NCBI RefSeq assembly: GCF_004345645.1
Contig: NZ_SLWS01000003.1
Location: 124,001-188,000 of the forward strand
DNA length: 64,000 bases
Source of the DNA: Actinocrispum wychmicini
Lineage (GTDB): Bacteria > Actinomycetota > Actinomycetes > Mycobacteriales > Pseudonocardiaceae
Direction: 5' to 3'
Shown here: positions 53,066-61,508 of the stretch, one piece after another
Numbering within the stretch: position 1 is the first letter of the stretch
Layout: every line of letters starts with the position of its first letter
Position numbers and translations under genes: made by a program
The notes under the pieces: generated by a model
Database searches by the model: none
Seen by the model: only the letters and a program-made list of their open reading frames with translations
Told to the model about the DNA's origin: nothing

Positions 53066-54456
53066 GACCGGCCCCGGAAGCTGCGCACGACCTGGTCCCG
53101 CAGCGCGTACGGGACAGTGGCGTCGACGTAAGTACGCCCGTTGCCGCCGTCGGATCCGCGCTCGCCGGCCCAGTCCGGGCCGTGCGACGGGTCCATGCCC
53201 AACGGCCGGAACCCGGCGAACGTGCCGCAGTCCGTGCCGAGGTTCGCCCTGGTGGTGACCGCCCACAGCACGTCCTCGGCGGACGTGATGTCCACGTCGG
53301 TGTCGGTGAACACGATCAGCTTGACGAAGCCGTGCCAGTCGAAGATCCGCCGTGCGATCCCGCCCAGCCGGGCGTCGTCCGCCGCGGAGTCCTTACGGAC
53401 CGCGACCACCAGCAGCAGCATCCCGCCGCCGGCAGGGGAGTAGTGCAGGTCCGCGATCAGCCGCCACTCCGGGGTGTCGGTGGTGAGTGCCACCGACAAC
53501 GCGCCGGCCATCCCCAGGATCACCGACTGTTCCCGGCCCGGCCCGATCACCGCCTGGAACCGTGGGGACCGGCGCGTGGTCACGGCGGTGACTGTGAGTA
53601 CGGGCAGGTCGGCGCGCGCGGCGCCGTCGTAGCCCAGAAACTCCGGCAACGAGACGTCCGGCGGGCCGTCCAACGACTCGTCCGTGACCGACCCGTCCAG
53701 GAACCCCTCAAGGACGATCTCGGACTCGGCGAGCACCGAAACCGGCTGGCTCACCCCGTTGGCCAGCGCGACCGGGCCACCTGCCATCGCCCCGGCGAGC
53801 GCCAGCTTCCCCACCGGGAGGACTGTCGTACTCAACGCCGAAGCCACGACCGCGGCGGGCGGCGCGCCGATGTTGACCGACACCGGCAGACGCCGCCCGG
53901 TCAGCACCGCGGCCTCGTGCATCCGACGCAGCGCGCGCCCTGGCACCATCCAGATCGCCAGCCGGTCCCGGCCGAGCACCAGCATCCGGTGCACCGACAA
54001 GGACTCGCCCGCCATGACCACACCCATCGTCAGGTATGGCCCGGCGTCACGGGGTGTGGCGCGCAACGCGGGCAGCTTGGTGAGATCCACCCGCGCGTAC
54101 GAGCGTTGGCGACACGAGGGATCCGTCACGACCACCGGCGGCGTCGCGTCCGCGACCAGCGCGTCGACCGCTGCCCGATCGGTGCGCAGCGGCAGGCCCG
54201 GCAGCCACGTCCGCACGCGCTCCGCGGAACCGTACAACCCGAGCAGAACCGGCATGGACCGGCCGTCAACGCGGTAGCACACGACAGGCTCGGTACGGGT
54301 GAGCGAGTTGGCCGGGATGCCCGCGTAACGCGAGGCGAAATCCGCGGCGACATCGTCACACGGCAACGCGGCCGTGGGCTCATGCCATTGGTCCGGGGCG
54401 TGTCGACGCACCCAGTTGACCGCGGCACGGACCGACAGGCCTGGATGAGCAGTCAT
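53062..54456 (-). CDS. ubiD: UbiD-family prenyl-FMN-dependent decarboxylase
   Basis: The ATG at 54456 overlaps the TrpC-like stop; the frame extends further upstream but only over that gene. The 464-residue protein matches UbiD in length and order: YARVDLTKLPAL, GPYLTMGVVMAGE, VSVNIGAPPAAVVASAL, ESEIVLEGFLDG (holding conserved catalytic-region Glu residues), KLIVFTDTDVDI and GMDPSHGPDW near the end. These enzymes decarboxylate or carboxylate unsaturated or aromatic acids by cycloaddition with prenyl-FMN; known substrates include hydroxybenzoates, pyrrole- and indole-type carboxylates. In this operon it probably removes a carboxyl from an aromatic intermediate. Confidence 0.93.
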   Translation of the reverse strand: MTAHPGLSVRAAVNWVRRHAPDQWHEPTAALPCDDVAADFASRYAGIPANSLTRTEPVVCYRVDGRSMPVLLGLYGSAERVRTWLPGLPLRTDRAAVDALVADATPPVVVTDPSCRQRSYARVDLTKLPALRATPRDAGPYLTMGVVMAGESLSVHRMLVLGRDRLAIWMVPGRALRRMHEAAVLTGRRLPVSVNIGAPPAAVVASALSTTVLPVGKLALAGAMAGGPVALANGVSQPVSVLAESEIVLEGFLDGSVTDESLDGPPDVSLPEFLGYDGAARADLPVLTVTAVTTRRSPRFQAVIGPGREQSVILGMAGALSVALTTDTPEWRLIADLHYSPAGGGMLLLVVAVRKDSAADDARLGGIARRIFDWHGFVKLIVFTDTDVDITSAEDVLWAVTTRANLGTDCGTFAGFRPLGMDPSHGPDWAGERGSDGGNGRTYVDATVPYALRDQVVRSFRGRS

Positions 54457-55166
54457 CGGCCCATTCCGTTCGTGGGGGTGGGTGCCAGCAGTTGGGCGAG
54501 GGAGTCGAACCAGTCCCGCGGACTCGGCGCGCGCAGCAACGCGGTGCCGACGAGCAGACCCGCGTACCCGGTCGCGAGCAGGTGTGCCGCCTGCGCAGGC
54601 GTGTCGATGCCGCTCGCACTGACCGGGCACGCGGTCTCGGTCGCCAGCACCGCCGGCAGGAGGCGGGTGCTGCGATCGAGGTCTCCGGAGTTCCGTTCAC
54701 GCTGCTGGATGTCCTTGTTGTTCACCGCGATCACGCAGTGTTGTGGATGCGGCACGGCCGCGATCTCGGCCTCGGTCGCGACTTCCACGAACGGCGTGAT
54801 CCCCACCGACAGCGCACGCTCCGCCAACCGGCGTAGCGACCCCGTTGTGAGCAGCCGCGCGGTCATCAACACGGCCGCCACACCCAGTTCCGCGGCGGTG
54901 ACGAGCTGGCTTTCCCGGGTGATGAAGTCCTTCTGCAGCACGGGAAGGTCGGTGTGGAACGTCACAGCGCGGAGCATGTCCAGCCGGCCGCCGAACCACG
55001 GTCCGGTCACCACGGACAGGCACGCGGCGCCCGCTTCCGCGTACATCGCCGCGAGCTCGGCGGGCGCCCGACCGGCGAGCAGGTCGTCGCCGTCGCCGGT
55101 ACGGGGTTTGATCTCGGCGATCACCGGGATGTCGGCGGCCAGGATCGCCTGAACGAACCGGGTCAT
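54453..55166 (-). CDS. trpC: TrpC-like (indole-3-glycerol phosphate synthase family), short and divergent
   Basis: Starting at the ATG overlapping the TrpF-like stop, the product has 237 residues. It begins almost at the first barrel strand (PVIAEIKPRTG) and lacks the 40-odd N-terminal residues usual in TrpC. Retained family residues are Glu and Lys in AEIK, Lys in LQKDFI, Glu in PFVEVATE and Asn in VNNKDI. The late AESGI motif reads SASGI, so a conserved active-site Glu is Ala. TrpC normally decarboxylates and closes the ring of an anthranilate-derived sugar phosphate. The changes suggest an altered substrate or step. Confidence 0.85.
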   Translation of the reverse strand: MTRFVQAILAADIPVIAEIKPRTGDGDDLLAGRAPAELAAMYAEAGAACLSVVTGPWFGGRLDMLRAVTFHTDLPVLQKDFITRESQLVTAAELGVAAVLMTARLLTTGSLRRLAERALSVGITPFVEVATEAEIAAVPHPQHCVIAVNNKDIQQRERNSGDLDRSTRLLPAVLATETACPVSASGIDTPAQAAHLLATGYAGLLVGTALLRAPSPRDWFDSLAQLLAPTPTNGMGR

Positions 55167-55834
55167 GCGTGCTCCACCACCGTCCATTTGTCTCTGATCA
55201 GCGCCACTTGCCGGGCGTCGATGCGCCCGTCGGCGTCCCGGGACCCGGAGTCGACGTCGATGCCGTAGAACCGGGGATGACCGGTTAACGATCGGTAACG
55301 CGCGGAGTTGTCCGCGGTGAGTCCGCCGGCGAGCATCACCGGACGGCTCACCCGGTCGGCGATCGCCGCCGCCGCGGCCGGTTCGATGGTCAGCGCGGTG
55401 CTGCCGATCCGGCCGTCGGCGGCGAGCGCGTCGAGCAGGAAGACGTCCACCCCGGCCCGTTCGTAGGACGGGATGAGCGCCCGCTCGACACACTCGCCAC
55501 CGCGCATGTGCAGCACCTTCACCACGGTCACCGCCGGATGCGCCGCCTTCAGTCGGCGCACCATCGCTGGTTGCTGGTAGCCGTGCAGCTGAACCCACCG
55601 GATGCCGGACCGCGCAAGCGCTTCACCCAATGTGTCCAGATCGGACGACAGGGTGACCAGGATCGGCCGCGGTCCGGTGGTGCGGGCCGCGTCGGCGAGC
55701 CGGGCCAACGCCGAGCCGCTCAGCTCGGCGTGACCTCGCGGGACGCCATGCCAGAGTCCCACGAAGTCCGCGCCCGCGGCGGCGAGCAGTTCGACGTCGG
55801 CCACCTGGGTGGCACCACACACCTTGACACGCAT
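55163..55834 (-). CDS. trpF: TrpF-like (phosphoribosylanthranilate isomerase family)
   Basis: The 223-residue barrel protein has MRVKVCGATQ with the catalytic Cys, RWVQLHGYQ, VFLLDAL with the likely catalytic Asp, VMLAGGL and GIDVDSGSRDADGR at the phosphate-binding end. The normal GGTG loop after the Asp reads GRIGST and DVSSGVE reads DVDSGSR, so it is a distant member. TrpF performs the Amadori rearrangement of an N-phosphoribosyl amine. Eight bases separate it from the TrpB gene; it overlaps the TrpC-like gene by four. Confidence 0.86.
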   Translation of the reverse strand: MRVKVCGATQVADVELLAAAGADFVGLWHGVPRGHAELSGSALARLADAARTTGPRPILVTLSSDLDTLGEALARSGIRWVQLHGYQQPAMVRRLKAAHPAVTVVKVLHMRGGECVERALIPSYERAGVDVFLLDALAADGRIGSTALTIEPAAAAAIADRVSRPVMLAGGLTADNSARYRSLTGHPRFYGIDVDSGSRDADGRIDARQVALIRDKWTVVEHA

Positions 55835-55842
55835 GACAGAAC

Positions 55843-57207
55843 CTAGACGCTCACGAAACCAGGCAACTTGGCCAGCGAACTCTCCAGCGCGGCCGGGTCG
55901 AACTCCTCGTCCCGCAGCGATCCGGACAGGTACGCCTCGTACGCGCCCAAGTCGAAGTGCCCATGCCCGGACAGTCCGAAGAGGATAGTCCGGGCAACGC
56001 CCTCGTCACGGCAGCGCAATGCTTCGCGGATGGCGACGTCGATGGCGTGCGTGGACTCCGGCGCCGGCACGATGCCTTCGGCCCGCGCGAACGTGATCCC
56101 GGAAGCGAAGCAGCTCAGCTGCTTCACGGCGGTAGCCTCGATCAGGTCCCGGTCGAGTGCCTCGCTCACCAGGGGCGCCATCCCGTGGTACCGCAGACCG
56201 CCGGCGTGCACAGGCGGCGGCACAAAGGAATGACCCAGCGTGTGCATCTTGATCAACGGTGTGAGCCCGGCCGTGTCGCCGAAGTCGTACGACAGGGTGC
56301 CCTGCGTCATCGTCGGGCAGGACGAGGGCTCGGCCGCGATCACCCTGACAGTGCTGCCACCGCGCAGCTGCGCGCCGAGGAACGGGAACGCCAGCCCACC
56401 GAAGTTGCTGCCGCCGCCGGTCGCGCCGATCACGATGTCCGGGTAGTCGTCGGCGAGCGCGAACTGTGCGATCGCCTCCTGGCCGATCACACTCTGGTGC
56501 AGCAGCACGTGATTGAGCACGCTGCCGCCCGCGTAGTTGACGTCCGAGTTGCCGCCGGCCACTTCCAGCGCCTCGGACGTGGCGATCCCCAGGCTGCCAG
56601 GGCAGTCCGGGTCCTCGGCGAGGATCGCCCGGCCCGCCGCGGTCTCGGTGCTCGGGCTCGGCACGCACCGCGCGCCGTACGTCGCCATCAGCATCCGGCG
56701 GTACGGCTTCTGGTGGTAGCTGACCTTCACCATGAACACCGAGACGTCCATCTCGAACAACGCCCCGGCCAGCGCGAGCGACGAACCCCACTGCCCGGCG
56801 CCGGTCTCCGTGGCCAGCCGCGTGACCCCGGCCTGCTTGTTGTAGTACGCCTGGGCGATCGCGGTGTTCGGCTTGTGGCTGCCGGCCGGGCTGCCACCTT
56901 CGTACTTGTAGTAGATCCGTGCCGGCGTGCCCAGCGCCCGCTCCAGCCGGCGGGCGCGGAACAGCGGTGCCGGGCGGAACTGCGCGTAGATCTGGCGTAC
57001 GGGTTCGGGGATCTCGATCTCGGCCTCGCGCGAGAGTTCCTGCCGCGCCAGCGTCTCGGGCATGATGCCGAGCAGGTCGTCCACGGTGATCTCGGCGCCC
57101 GTGCCCGGGTGCAGCATGGGAGCGCCGCCGGGCAGGTCGGCCGCGAGGTTGTACCAGGTACGCGGGATGTCCTTCTCGCCAAGGACATACTTGATCTGGT
57201 CGGTCAT
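55843..57207 (-). CDS. trpB: TrpB2-type tryptophan synthase beta chain
   Basis: The 454-residue PLP enzyme starts at the ATG overlapping the transglutaminase-like stop. SPAGSHKPNTAIAQAYY holds the PLP lysine, TETGAGQWGSSLA the catalytic Glu, and GATGGGSNFGGLAFP the phosphate loop. Length and the KVSYHQKPYRRMLM stretch identify the TrpB2 branch, which often works without TrpA. This protein looks fully conserved, unlike the other Trp-family proteins here. It would add serine to an indole or indole-like ring to give tryptophan or an analogue. Confidence 0.95.
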   Translation of the reverse strand: MTDQIKYVLGEKDIPRTWYNLAADLPGGAPMLHPGTGAEITVDDLLGIMPETLARQELSREAEIEIPEPVRQIYAQFRPAPLFRARRLERALGTPARIYYKYEGGSPAGSHKPNTAIAQAYYNKQAGVTRLATETGAGQWGSSLALAGALFEMDVSVFMVKVSYHQKPYRRMLMATYGARCVPSPSTETAAGRAILAEDPDCPGSLGIATSEALEVAGGNSDVNYAGGSVLNHVLLHQSVIGQEAIAQFALADDYPDIVIGATGGGSNFGGLAFPFLGAQLRGGSTVRVIAAEPSSCPTMTQGTLSYDFGDTAGLTPLIKMHTLGHSFVPPPVHAGGLRYHGMAPLVSEALDRDLIEATAVKQLSCFASGITFARAEGIVPAPESTHAIDVAIREALRCRDEGVARTILFGLSGHGHFDLGAYEAYLSGSLRDEEFDPAALESSLAKLPGFVSV

Positions 57208-57872
57208 GACGTGTGCTCCAATTCGGGGGCGTCGGCGACGAGCGAGCCGGTGGTGAAGGTGTCGGCGGTCGCGAAGATCCGCGGGTGGGCGGCCCGCAGG
57301 CCGCTCAGCAGAAGGTCGTAGGGCAGGTCGGCGAACTCGCCGTGGGTGTGCAGGAACTCCATGTGCCGCCGGCCGCGCAGGTCGAACGGGTGGTGCAGGC
57401 TGTCCTGCGTACCGTCGAACTCCAGGGTGGCGATCCGGTACAGCCGGCACAGCGTCCGGTTGAACACCGGCGTGGCCTTCACCCACTGTCCGTCCACATA
57501 GGCCGAAACGAGACAGTGGAAGCGGAACACGTCGCCACCGATGAGGTCGCGGAGCCGGTCCGACGCAAGGTGGTTGCGGACGTCGGTGAGCACCAACCGG
57601 CTCGGCACCCCGACCGCGCGCAGAGCCGCCGCGTAGAGCACCGACTTGTGCACGCACATACCTGAACCGCGGCGCAGCACACTGCTGGCGCGCACCCCGG
57701 TCCGGGACAGGTCGGCGCCGTACACCTCATAGTGCACGCCGTCCCGCACGGCACGATACAGCGCGACTGCCTTCTCTGTCGCGGAGATCATGCCGCCGGT
57801 CACCCGTGCCACGAAGTCGGAGACCTCTACCGACTGGTGATCCAGGAACTCTGTCTCAGCCAGCTCGTTCAT
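57204..57872 (-). CDS. transglutaminase-like papain-fold protein
   Basis: The ATG at 57872 overlaps the dehydrogenase stop. In the 222 residues, RRGSGMCVHKSVLYAAALRAVGVPSRLV carries the nucleophilic Cys (split here as GSGMCVHK plus AALRAVGVPSR), and FHCLVSAYVDG the His; QWVKATPVFN follows as in bacterial transglutaminase-like proteins. Such proteins can be peptidases, amide synthases or thioester-acting enzymes. Between a carrier protein and ring-forming enzymes, release or transfer of a carrier-bound intermediate is a reasonable guess. Confidence 0.83.
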   Translation of the reverse strand: MNELAETEFLDHQSVEVSDFVARVTGGMISATEKAVALYRAVRDGVHYEVYGADLSRTGVRASSVLRRGSGMCVHKSVLYAAALRAVGVPSRLVLTDVRNHLASDRLRDLIGGDVFRFHCLVSAYVDGQWVKATPVFNRTLCRLYRIATLEFDGTQDSLHHPFDLRGRRHMEFLHTHGEFADLPYDLLLSGLRAAHPRIFATADTFTTGSLVADAPELEHTS

Positions 57873-59020
57873 GACCCACCTCCCAGGCCGAGCATCGCGG
57901 ACACCCGGTTGCGTTGGATCTCCGACGTGCCCGAGTAGATGGTTCCGGCGACCGCGTTGCGCAGGTCCTTCTCCACCCCGTACTCGGCCATGTACCCGTT
58001 GCCGCCGTGGATCTGCACCGCGGCCAGTGCGGACGCCAGGTTCTCCTCGCTGGCCACCAGCTTGGTGATGGCCAGGTCGACCGTGACGTTCTCGCCCGCG
58101 GTCAGCTTCAGAGCCGTGTCGTACAGCCACTTCCGGGTGGTCTCCAGGCCGACCTTCATGTCCGCGATCTTGTGCGACACCGCCTGGTAGTTCCCGATCG
58201 TCCGGCCGAACTGGACACGGCCCTTGGCGTAGTCGACGCACTGTTGCAGCCGGTGCTGCATCTCGCCGAGGTTGATCGCGAACGAGCAGAGGATCTCCCA
58301 CTTCATCACGTGGTCCAGCACCAGGAACCCGCCGCCGGGCCGGCCGATCACGTTCGTCGCGGGCACCCGGCAGCCGTCGAAGTACAGCTCGCACAACGGC
58401 GACGTGCGCAGTCCCATCTTGGCGATCGGCTGGCCGGTCGAGAACCCCGGGGTGTCCCGCTCCACCAGGAACGCCGTCGTCCCCAGCGCGCCGCCGTCAG
58501 GATGCGTGCGGGCGTAGACGACGAACAGTCCGGCGACGGGACCGTTGCTGACGAACGTCTTGCTGCCGTCGAGCACGTACTCGTCGCCGTCCCGCCGGGC
58601 GAACGTCCGCATCCGCAGCGCGTCCGAACCGCTGTCCGGCTCGGTGATCGCGTGCGCCCCGACCGGGTCGCCCGAGCAGATCGCCGGCATGTACTTCTCT
58701 TTGAGCGCAGCCGATCCATAGCGCTGCAACGGAATTCCGACGCTCACCAGATGCGTGGACACCGCGAAGTTCAGTCCACCGTCCCGGCAGCCACGGCCGA
58801 GACCTTCGAGGAGGTACATGGTGGTCGGGAGGTTCTGGCCGAGCCCGCCCCACGCCTCGTCGAACGGCAGGCGCAGGATTCCGCACTCCTGCACCAGCTT
58901 CCATTTGTCCCACGGAAAAGCCGCGTCGGCGTCCCGCTCGATGTGCTCCGCGCTCAGCGCCTCACACCAGGAGGCGAGCCCGGCGAGCAGCTCGCGCTGC
59001 TCCTCGTTCCACACGATCAC
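57869..59020 (-). CDS. acyl-CoA dehydrogenase-like flavoenzyme
   Basis: GTG 59020 follows GAGAGG at the right distance and gives 383 residues, the family norm. HAITEPDSGSDA and VLDGSKTFVSNGPVA are the substrate and FAD motifs; FGRTIGNYQAVSHKIADM and QIHGGNGYMAEYGVEKDLR are the later ones. At the usual catalytic Glu of YEGT the sequence reads IYSGTSEIQR, so the base is Ser there, or lies elsewhere as in isovaleryl-CoA dehydrogenase. With the adjacent ligase and carrier protein it likely oxidises a carrier-bound aminoacyl group, like prolyl-carrier dehydrogenases of pyrrole pathways. Confidence 0.88.
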   Translation of the reverse strand: MIVWNEEQRELLAGLASWCEALSAEHIERDADAAFPWDKWKLVQECGILRLPFDEAWGGLGQNLPTTMYLLEGLGRGCRDGGLNFAVSTHLVSVGIPLQRYGSAALKEKYMPAICSGDPVGAHAITEPDSGSDALRMRTFARRDGDEYVLDGSKTFVSNGPVAGLFVVYARTHPDGGALGTTAFLVERDTPGFSTGQPIAKMGLRTSPLCELYFDGCRVPATNVIGRPGGGFLVLDHVMKWEILCSFAINLGEMQHRLQQCVDYAKGRVQFGRTIGNYQAVSHKIADMKVGLETTRKWLYDTALKLTAGENVTVDLAITKLVASEENLASALAAVQIHGGNGYMAEYGVEKDLRNAVAGTIYSGTSEIQRNRVSAMLGLGGGS

Positions 59021-59034
59021 CGTGTACCTCTCGG

Positions 59035-59409
59035 TCAGTAGTGCGAGAACTCGGCGGAGTCGAGCTTGTGCGTCTCGTTTCCCTGCAACGCCGGGGTGAA
59101 CACGCACACCAGACGCATGTCCTCGTGCGGTGCGGCGATGAGAAAGTGCGCGTCGTGCTCGTCCAGGGCGTAGAGCACCCCTGGCTCCAGTGGATGCGAC
59201 TGGCCGTTCATGTCGACGACCTCGCCGCTGCCCTCGATGCAGTAGCACGCTTCGAGATGGCGGCGGTACTCCAGCCGGGACTTGGTGCCGGCCCGGACGG
59301 TGGTGTCGGTGACGGTGTAGCCCATGCCGTCGGACTGGACCAGGAACCGGCGGCTCAGGCCGTTGCCCCAGTCCACTGTGGGCACGTCGGAAAGTCTGCG
59401 GACGATCAT
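59035..59409 (-). CDS. ectC: EctC-like (ectoine synthase) cupin
   Basis: The 124-residue protein aligns by eye along the whole EctC length: MIVRRLSDVP, DGMGYTVTDTTVRAGT, RRHLEACYCIEGSGEV, HPLEPGVLYALDEHDAHFL and MRLVCVFTPALQGNETH. EctC closes N-acetyl-diaminobutyrate to the tetrahydropyrimidine ectoine. No ectA, ectB or ectD lies nearby, so it is probably recruited to a different cyclisation in this operon. It overlaps the TrpA-like gene by four bases. Confidence 0.92.
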   Translation of the reverse strand: MIVRRLSDVPTVDWGNGLSRRFLVQSDGMGYTVTDTTVRAGTKSRLEYRRHLEACYCIEGSGEVVDMNGQSHPLEPGVLYALDEHDAHFLIAAPHEDMRLVCVFTPALQGNETHKLDSAEFSHY

Positions 59410-60224
59410 TGGCGGGCAACCCCTTTCGTTGCTGTGGTTTCACTGCGCAGGTCGGCGACGAACCGGGCGAGGTCGGCGACCACGTCCCGGCACTCGGCGG
59501 CGGCCCGTTCCACCCGGGCGACGGCGGCGCTGCCGACGATCGCGGCATCCGCGCCCACGTCCCGGAGGGCCTCGATCTCGGCCCGGCCGCGGACGCCGAA
59601 GCCGACCGCGATCGGTGCGGACGTGTCCGCCCGCAACTCCCGCAGTGCCGGGCGGACGAGCCGGAACCCGTCGGCCGACGGAGTCCCGCTGCGGCCGTAG
59701 TGCGCCACCAGATACAGGTACGCCGTGGCGTTGCGCGCCGACTCGACGCGGGTGGCCGGATCGGAACTCGGGTAGCAGGTTGACACGACCGGGATCCCCG
59801 CCTGATGGGCGGCCTGGTAGTAGCCCACCCGGGCCCTTGCCGGCAACCCGTGCGTCAGCAACCCGTCGGCCGCCGAATCCCGTACCCTGGCGAGGAAGCA
59901 GTCCATCCCTAGTGGACGGACGGTGTGACTCCAGTCGGCCAGCAGGGCGATTCGAAGGTGCCGTGGGGTCGCCAGCCGGTCCAGGCACGCCAACACGTCG
60001 GCGAAGCCGACGCCGTTCGCCAACGCCCGGCGGGCGGATCGGCGGACGACCGGTCCGTCGGTGAACGAGTGCGGGAACGGCACCGCCAGCTCCAGGCAGT
60101 CCACTCGGGACTCGTCGAGCATGGCGACCAGCTCGGGCAGCATGTCCAGGGACGGGTCGCCGGCGTTGAGGAACACCGCGAGGCCGGGCTCACCGTCCGG
60201 ACGGGCGGCGAAGAAGTCAGACAT
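59406..60224 (-). CDS. trpA: TrpA-like (tryptophan synthase alpha family)
   Basis: From the ATG at 60224, eight bases inside the end of the TrpD-like gene, the product has 272 residues. FLNAGDPSLD, CLELAVPFPHSFTDGP and VGFGVRGRAEIEAL show the alpha-subunit barrel. The catalytic Glu (in LELAVPF) and Asp (in TDGP) are kept, but the normal GVPFSDPLADGP is changed to AVPFPHSFTDGP. TrpA cleaves indole-3-glycerol phosphate to indole. Conserved acids with altered surroundings fit retro-aldol cleavage of an analogue. TrpB2 enzymes do not need TrpA as partner. Confidence 0.9.
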   Translation of the reverse strand: MSDFFAARPDGEPGLAVFLNAGDPSLDMLPELVAMLDESRVDCLELAVPFPHSFTDGPVVRRSARRALANGVGFADVLACLDRLATPRHLRIALLADWSHTVRPLGMDCFLARVRDSAADGLLTHGLPARARVGYYQAAHQAGIPVVSTCYPSSDPATRVESARNATAYLYLVAHYGRSGTPSADGFRLVRPALRELRADTSAPIAVGFGVRGRAEIEALRDVGADAAIVGSAAVARVERAAAECRDVVADLARFVADLRSETTATKGVARQ

Positions 60225-61254
60225 GGCCGGCTGCCAACAGGTTCGTGGCACGGGCCGTGCGCATCCGGTGGACCAGGTCGACGGCCGCGCCGTTGTGAAC
60301 GGTGTCCTCGGCCGCGAGCACCGCCGACGCGATGTCGCCGTACAGTCCATTGAGGACTGCGAGGGCGGCGGCGTTGAGGCAGACCGCGTCCACAGCGGTG
60401 GCGCTGGCCTGTCCGGTGAGTACGTCGAGGAACTGCTCCACCGGGTCGCACCCGGTGGACGCGAGGTCGGTGAGTGCGCCGCCGGGCCGCGTGTACGTGT
60501 CGGCCGGCAGCCTCTGCTCATCCTCGCCGCACAGGATCAGGTTGTCCGCGAAGCCGACCAGCTCGTCGACTCCCAAGTGGTTGTGGCACAGCCACACCTG
60601 TCGGTCGGGCAGCCGGCCGGCAAGGTAGCGCAGGCCGGGTAGCACGGCCGGGTTGGCCACCCCGGTGAGCTGCTGCGAGACGGGCATGGCGGCGAGGAAC
60701 GGCCCGACCGAGTTCACGAACCGGCCGACCGTGCGCAGGTCCAACGGCAGGATTTCCTTGGCCAGCAAGGCGATCTCGGCGGGGTAGACGAACAGCCCGG
60801 CGAAGGCCACCCCGAACCGGTCGAGCGCCTCCGCGGTCTCCTCGTAGGATGTGGTGAGCCGGACACCGAGCCGGTCGAGCAGGTCCAGCGAACCGTACCG
60901 GCTGGTGTACCGCCGGGATCCGGTCTTGACCACCCGGGCGCCCATCGCGGCCGCGACGACCGCGGCCGCCGTGGACACGTTGAACGTCCGTGGCCCGCCG
61001 CCGGTGCCCACGATGTTCACCGCGCCCGCGAACCCGACCGCTGGCGCCGGACGCCGTTCGTCGAGACAGTCCAGCAGGGCACCGAGGGTGTCGTGGTCGG
61101 GCATCGCGGTGGACAACGAAGTGAGGACGGCCGCCGCCTCGCCCCGGTGCAGCTTGCGGGACACCAGGCGGTTGAAGAACGTGTGCCAGCTCTCGCGGTC
61201 CACCGGGCTGTCCCGGTTGGCGAGGGCGGCGAGTAGGTCGTCCATGTCCGTCAT
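60217..61254 (-). CDS. trpD: TrpD-like (anthranilate phosphoribosyltransferase family), altered active site
   Basis: The 345-residue protein has the family fold: VNIVGTGGGPRTFNVSTAAA, VVKTGSRRYTSRYGSLDLL, FVNSVGPFLAAM and NHLGVDELVGF with the metal-binding Asp-Glu. Two signature motifs differ from normal TrpD: GTGGDG reads GTGGGP, and KHGNR, which binds anthranilate and PRPP, reads KTGSR. It probably transfers phosphoribose from PRPP to an amine other than anthranilate. It overlaps the carrier-protein gene by four bases (ATGA). Confidence 0.9.
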   Translation of the reverse strand: MTDMDDLLAALANRDSPVDRESWHTFFNRLVSRKLHRGEAAAVLTSLSTAMPDHDTLGALLDCLDERRPAPAVGFAGAVNIVGTGGGPRTFNVSTAAAVVAAAMGARVVKTGSRRYTSRYGSLDLLDRLGVRLTTSYEETAEALDRFGVAFAGLFVYPAEIALLAKEILPLDLRTVGRFVNSVGPFLAAMPVSQQLTGVANPAVLPGLRYLAGRLPDRQVWLCHNHLGVDELVGFADNLILCGEDEQRLPADTYTRPGGALTDLASTGCDPVEQFLDVLTGQASATAVDAVCLNAAALAVLNGLYGDIASAVLAAEDTVHNGAAVDLVHRMRTARATNLLAAGHV

Positions 61255-61508
61255 CCAGTCGTGGCGGGCGCGAGCCCGCTGATGAAGGTGTCGATCGCGT
61301 CGATCGTGCGGAAGCTCTCCGGGTCGAGCTCCACGTCGTCGACCGGCAGCTCGAACCGCTCCTCGATCCAGGCGATCAGCTTGAGCAGCCCGAGGCTGTC
61401 GATCACGCCGCCGGTGACCAGGTCGTAGTCGTCGGTGAGGTCCTGCTCGCCGACGTCCGGGAGGAACTCGTCGAGCACGAACCGCTTGATCGTCTGGCTG
61501 TGAGTCAT
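61251..61508 (-). CDS. stand-alone peptidyl/acyl carrier protein
   Basis: The 85-residue acidic protein has the four-helix carrier pattern with the phosphopantetheine serine at residue 38 in GGVIDSLGLLKLI. It is coupled by ATGA overlaps to the adenylating ligase before it and the TrpD-like gene after it. The ligase most likely charges it with an amino or aryl acid that the dehydrogenase then modifies. Confidence 0.92.
   Translation of the reverse strand: MTHSQTIKRFVLDEFLPDVGEQDLTDDYDLVTGGVIDSLGLLKLIAWIEERFELPVDDVELDPESFRTIDAIDTFISGLAPATTG

Noticed and set aside
54453-61254. The trp genes as the normal housekeeping tryptophan operon
   Set aside because: Order, missing trpE/G, altered TrpD, TrpC, TrpF and TrpA motifs, and coupling to ligase, carrier and UbiD genes all argue against it, though a genome check is needed.
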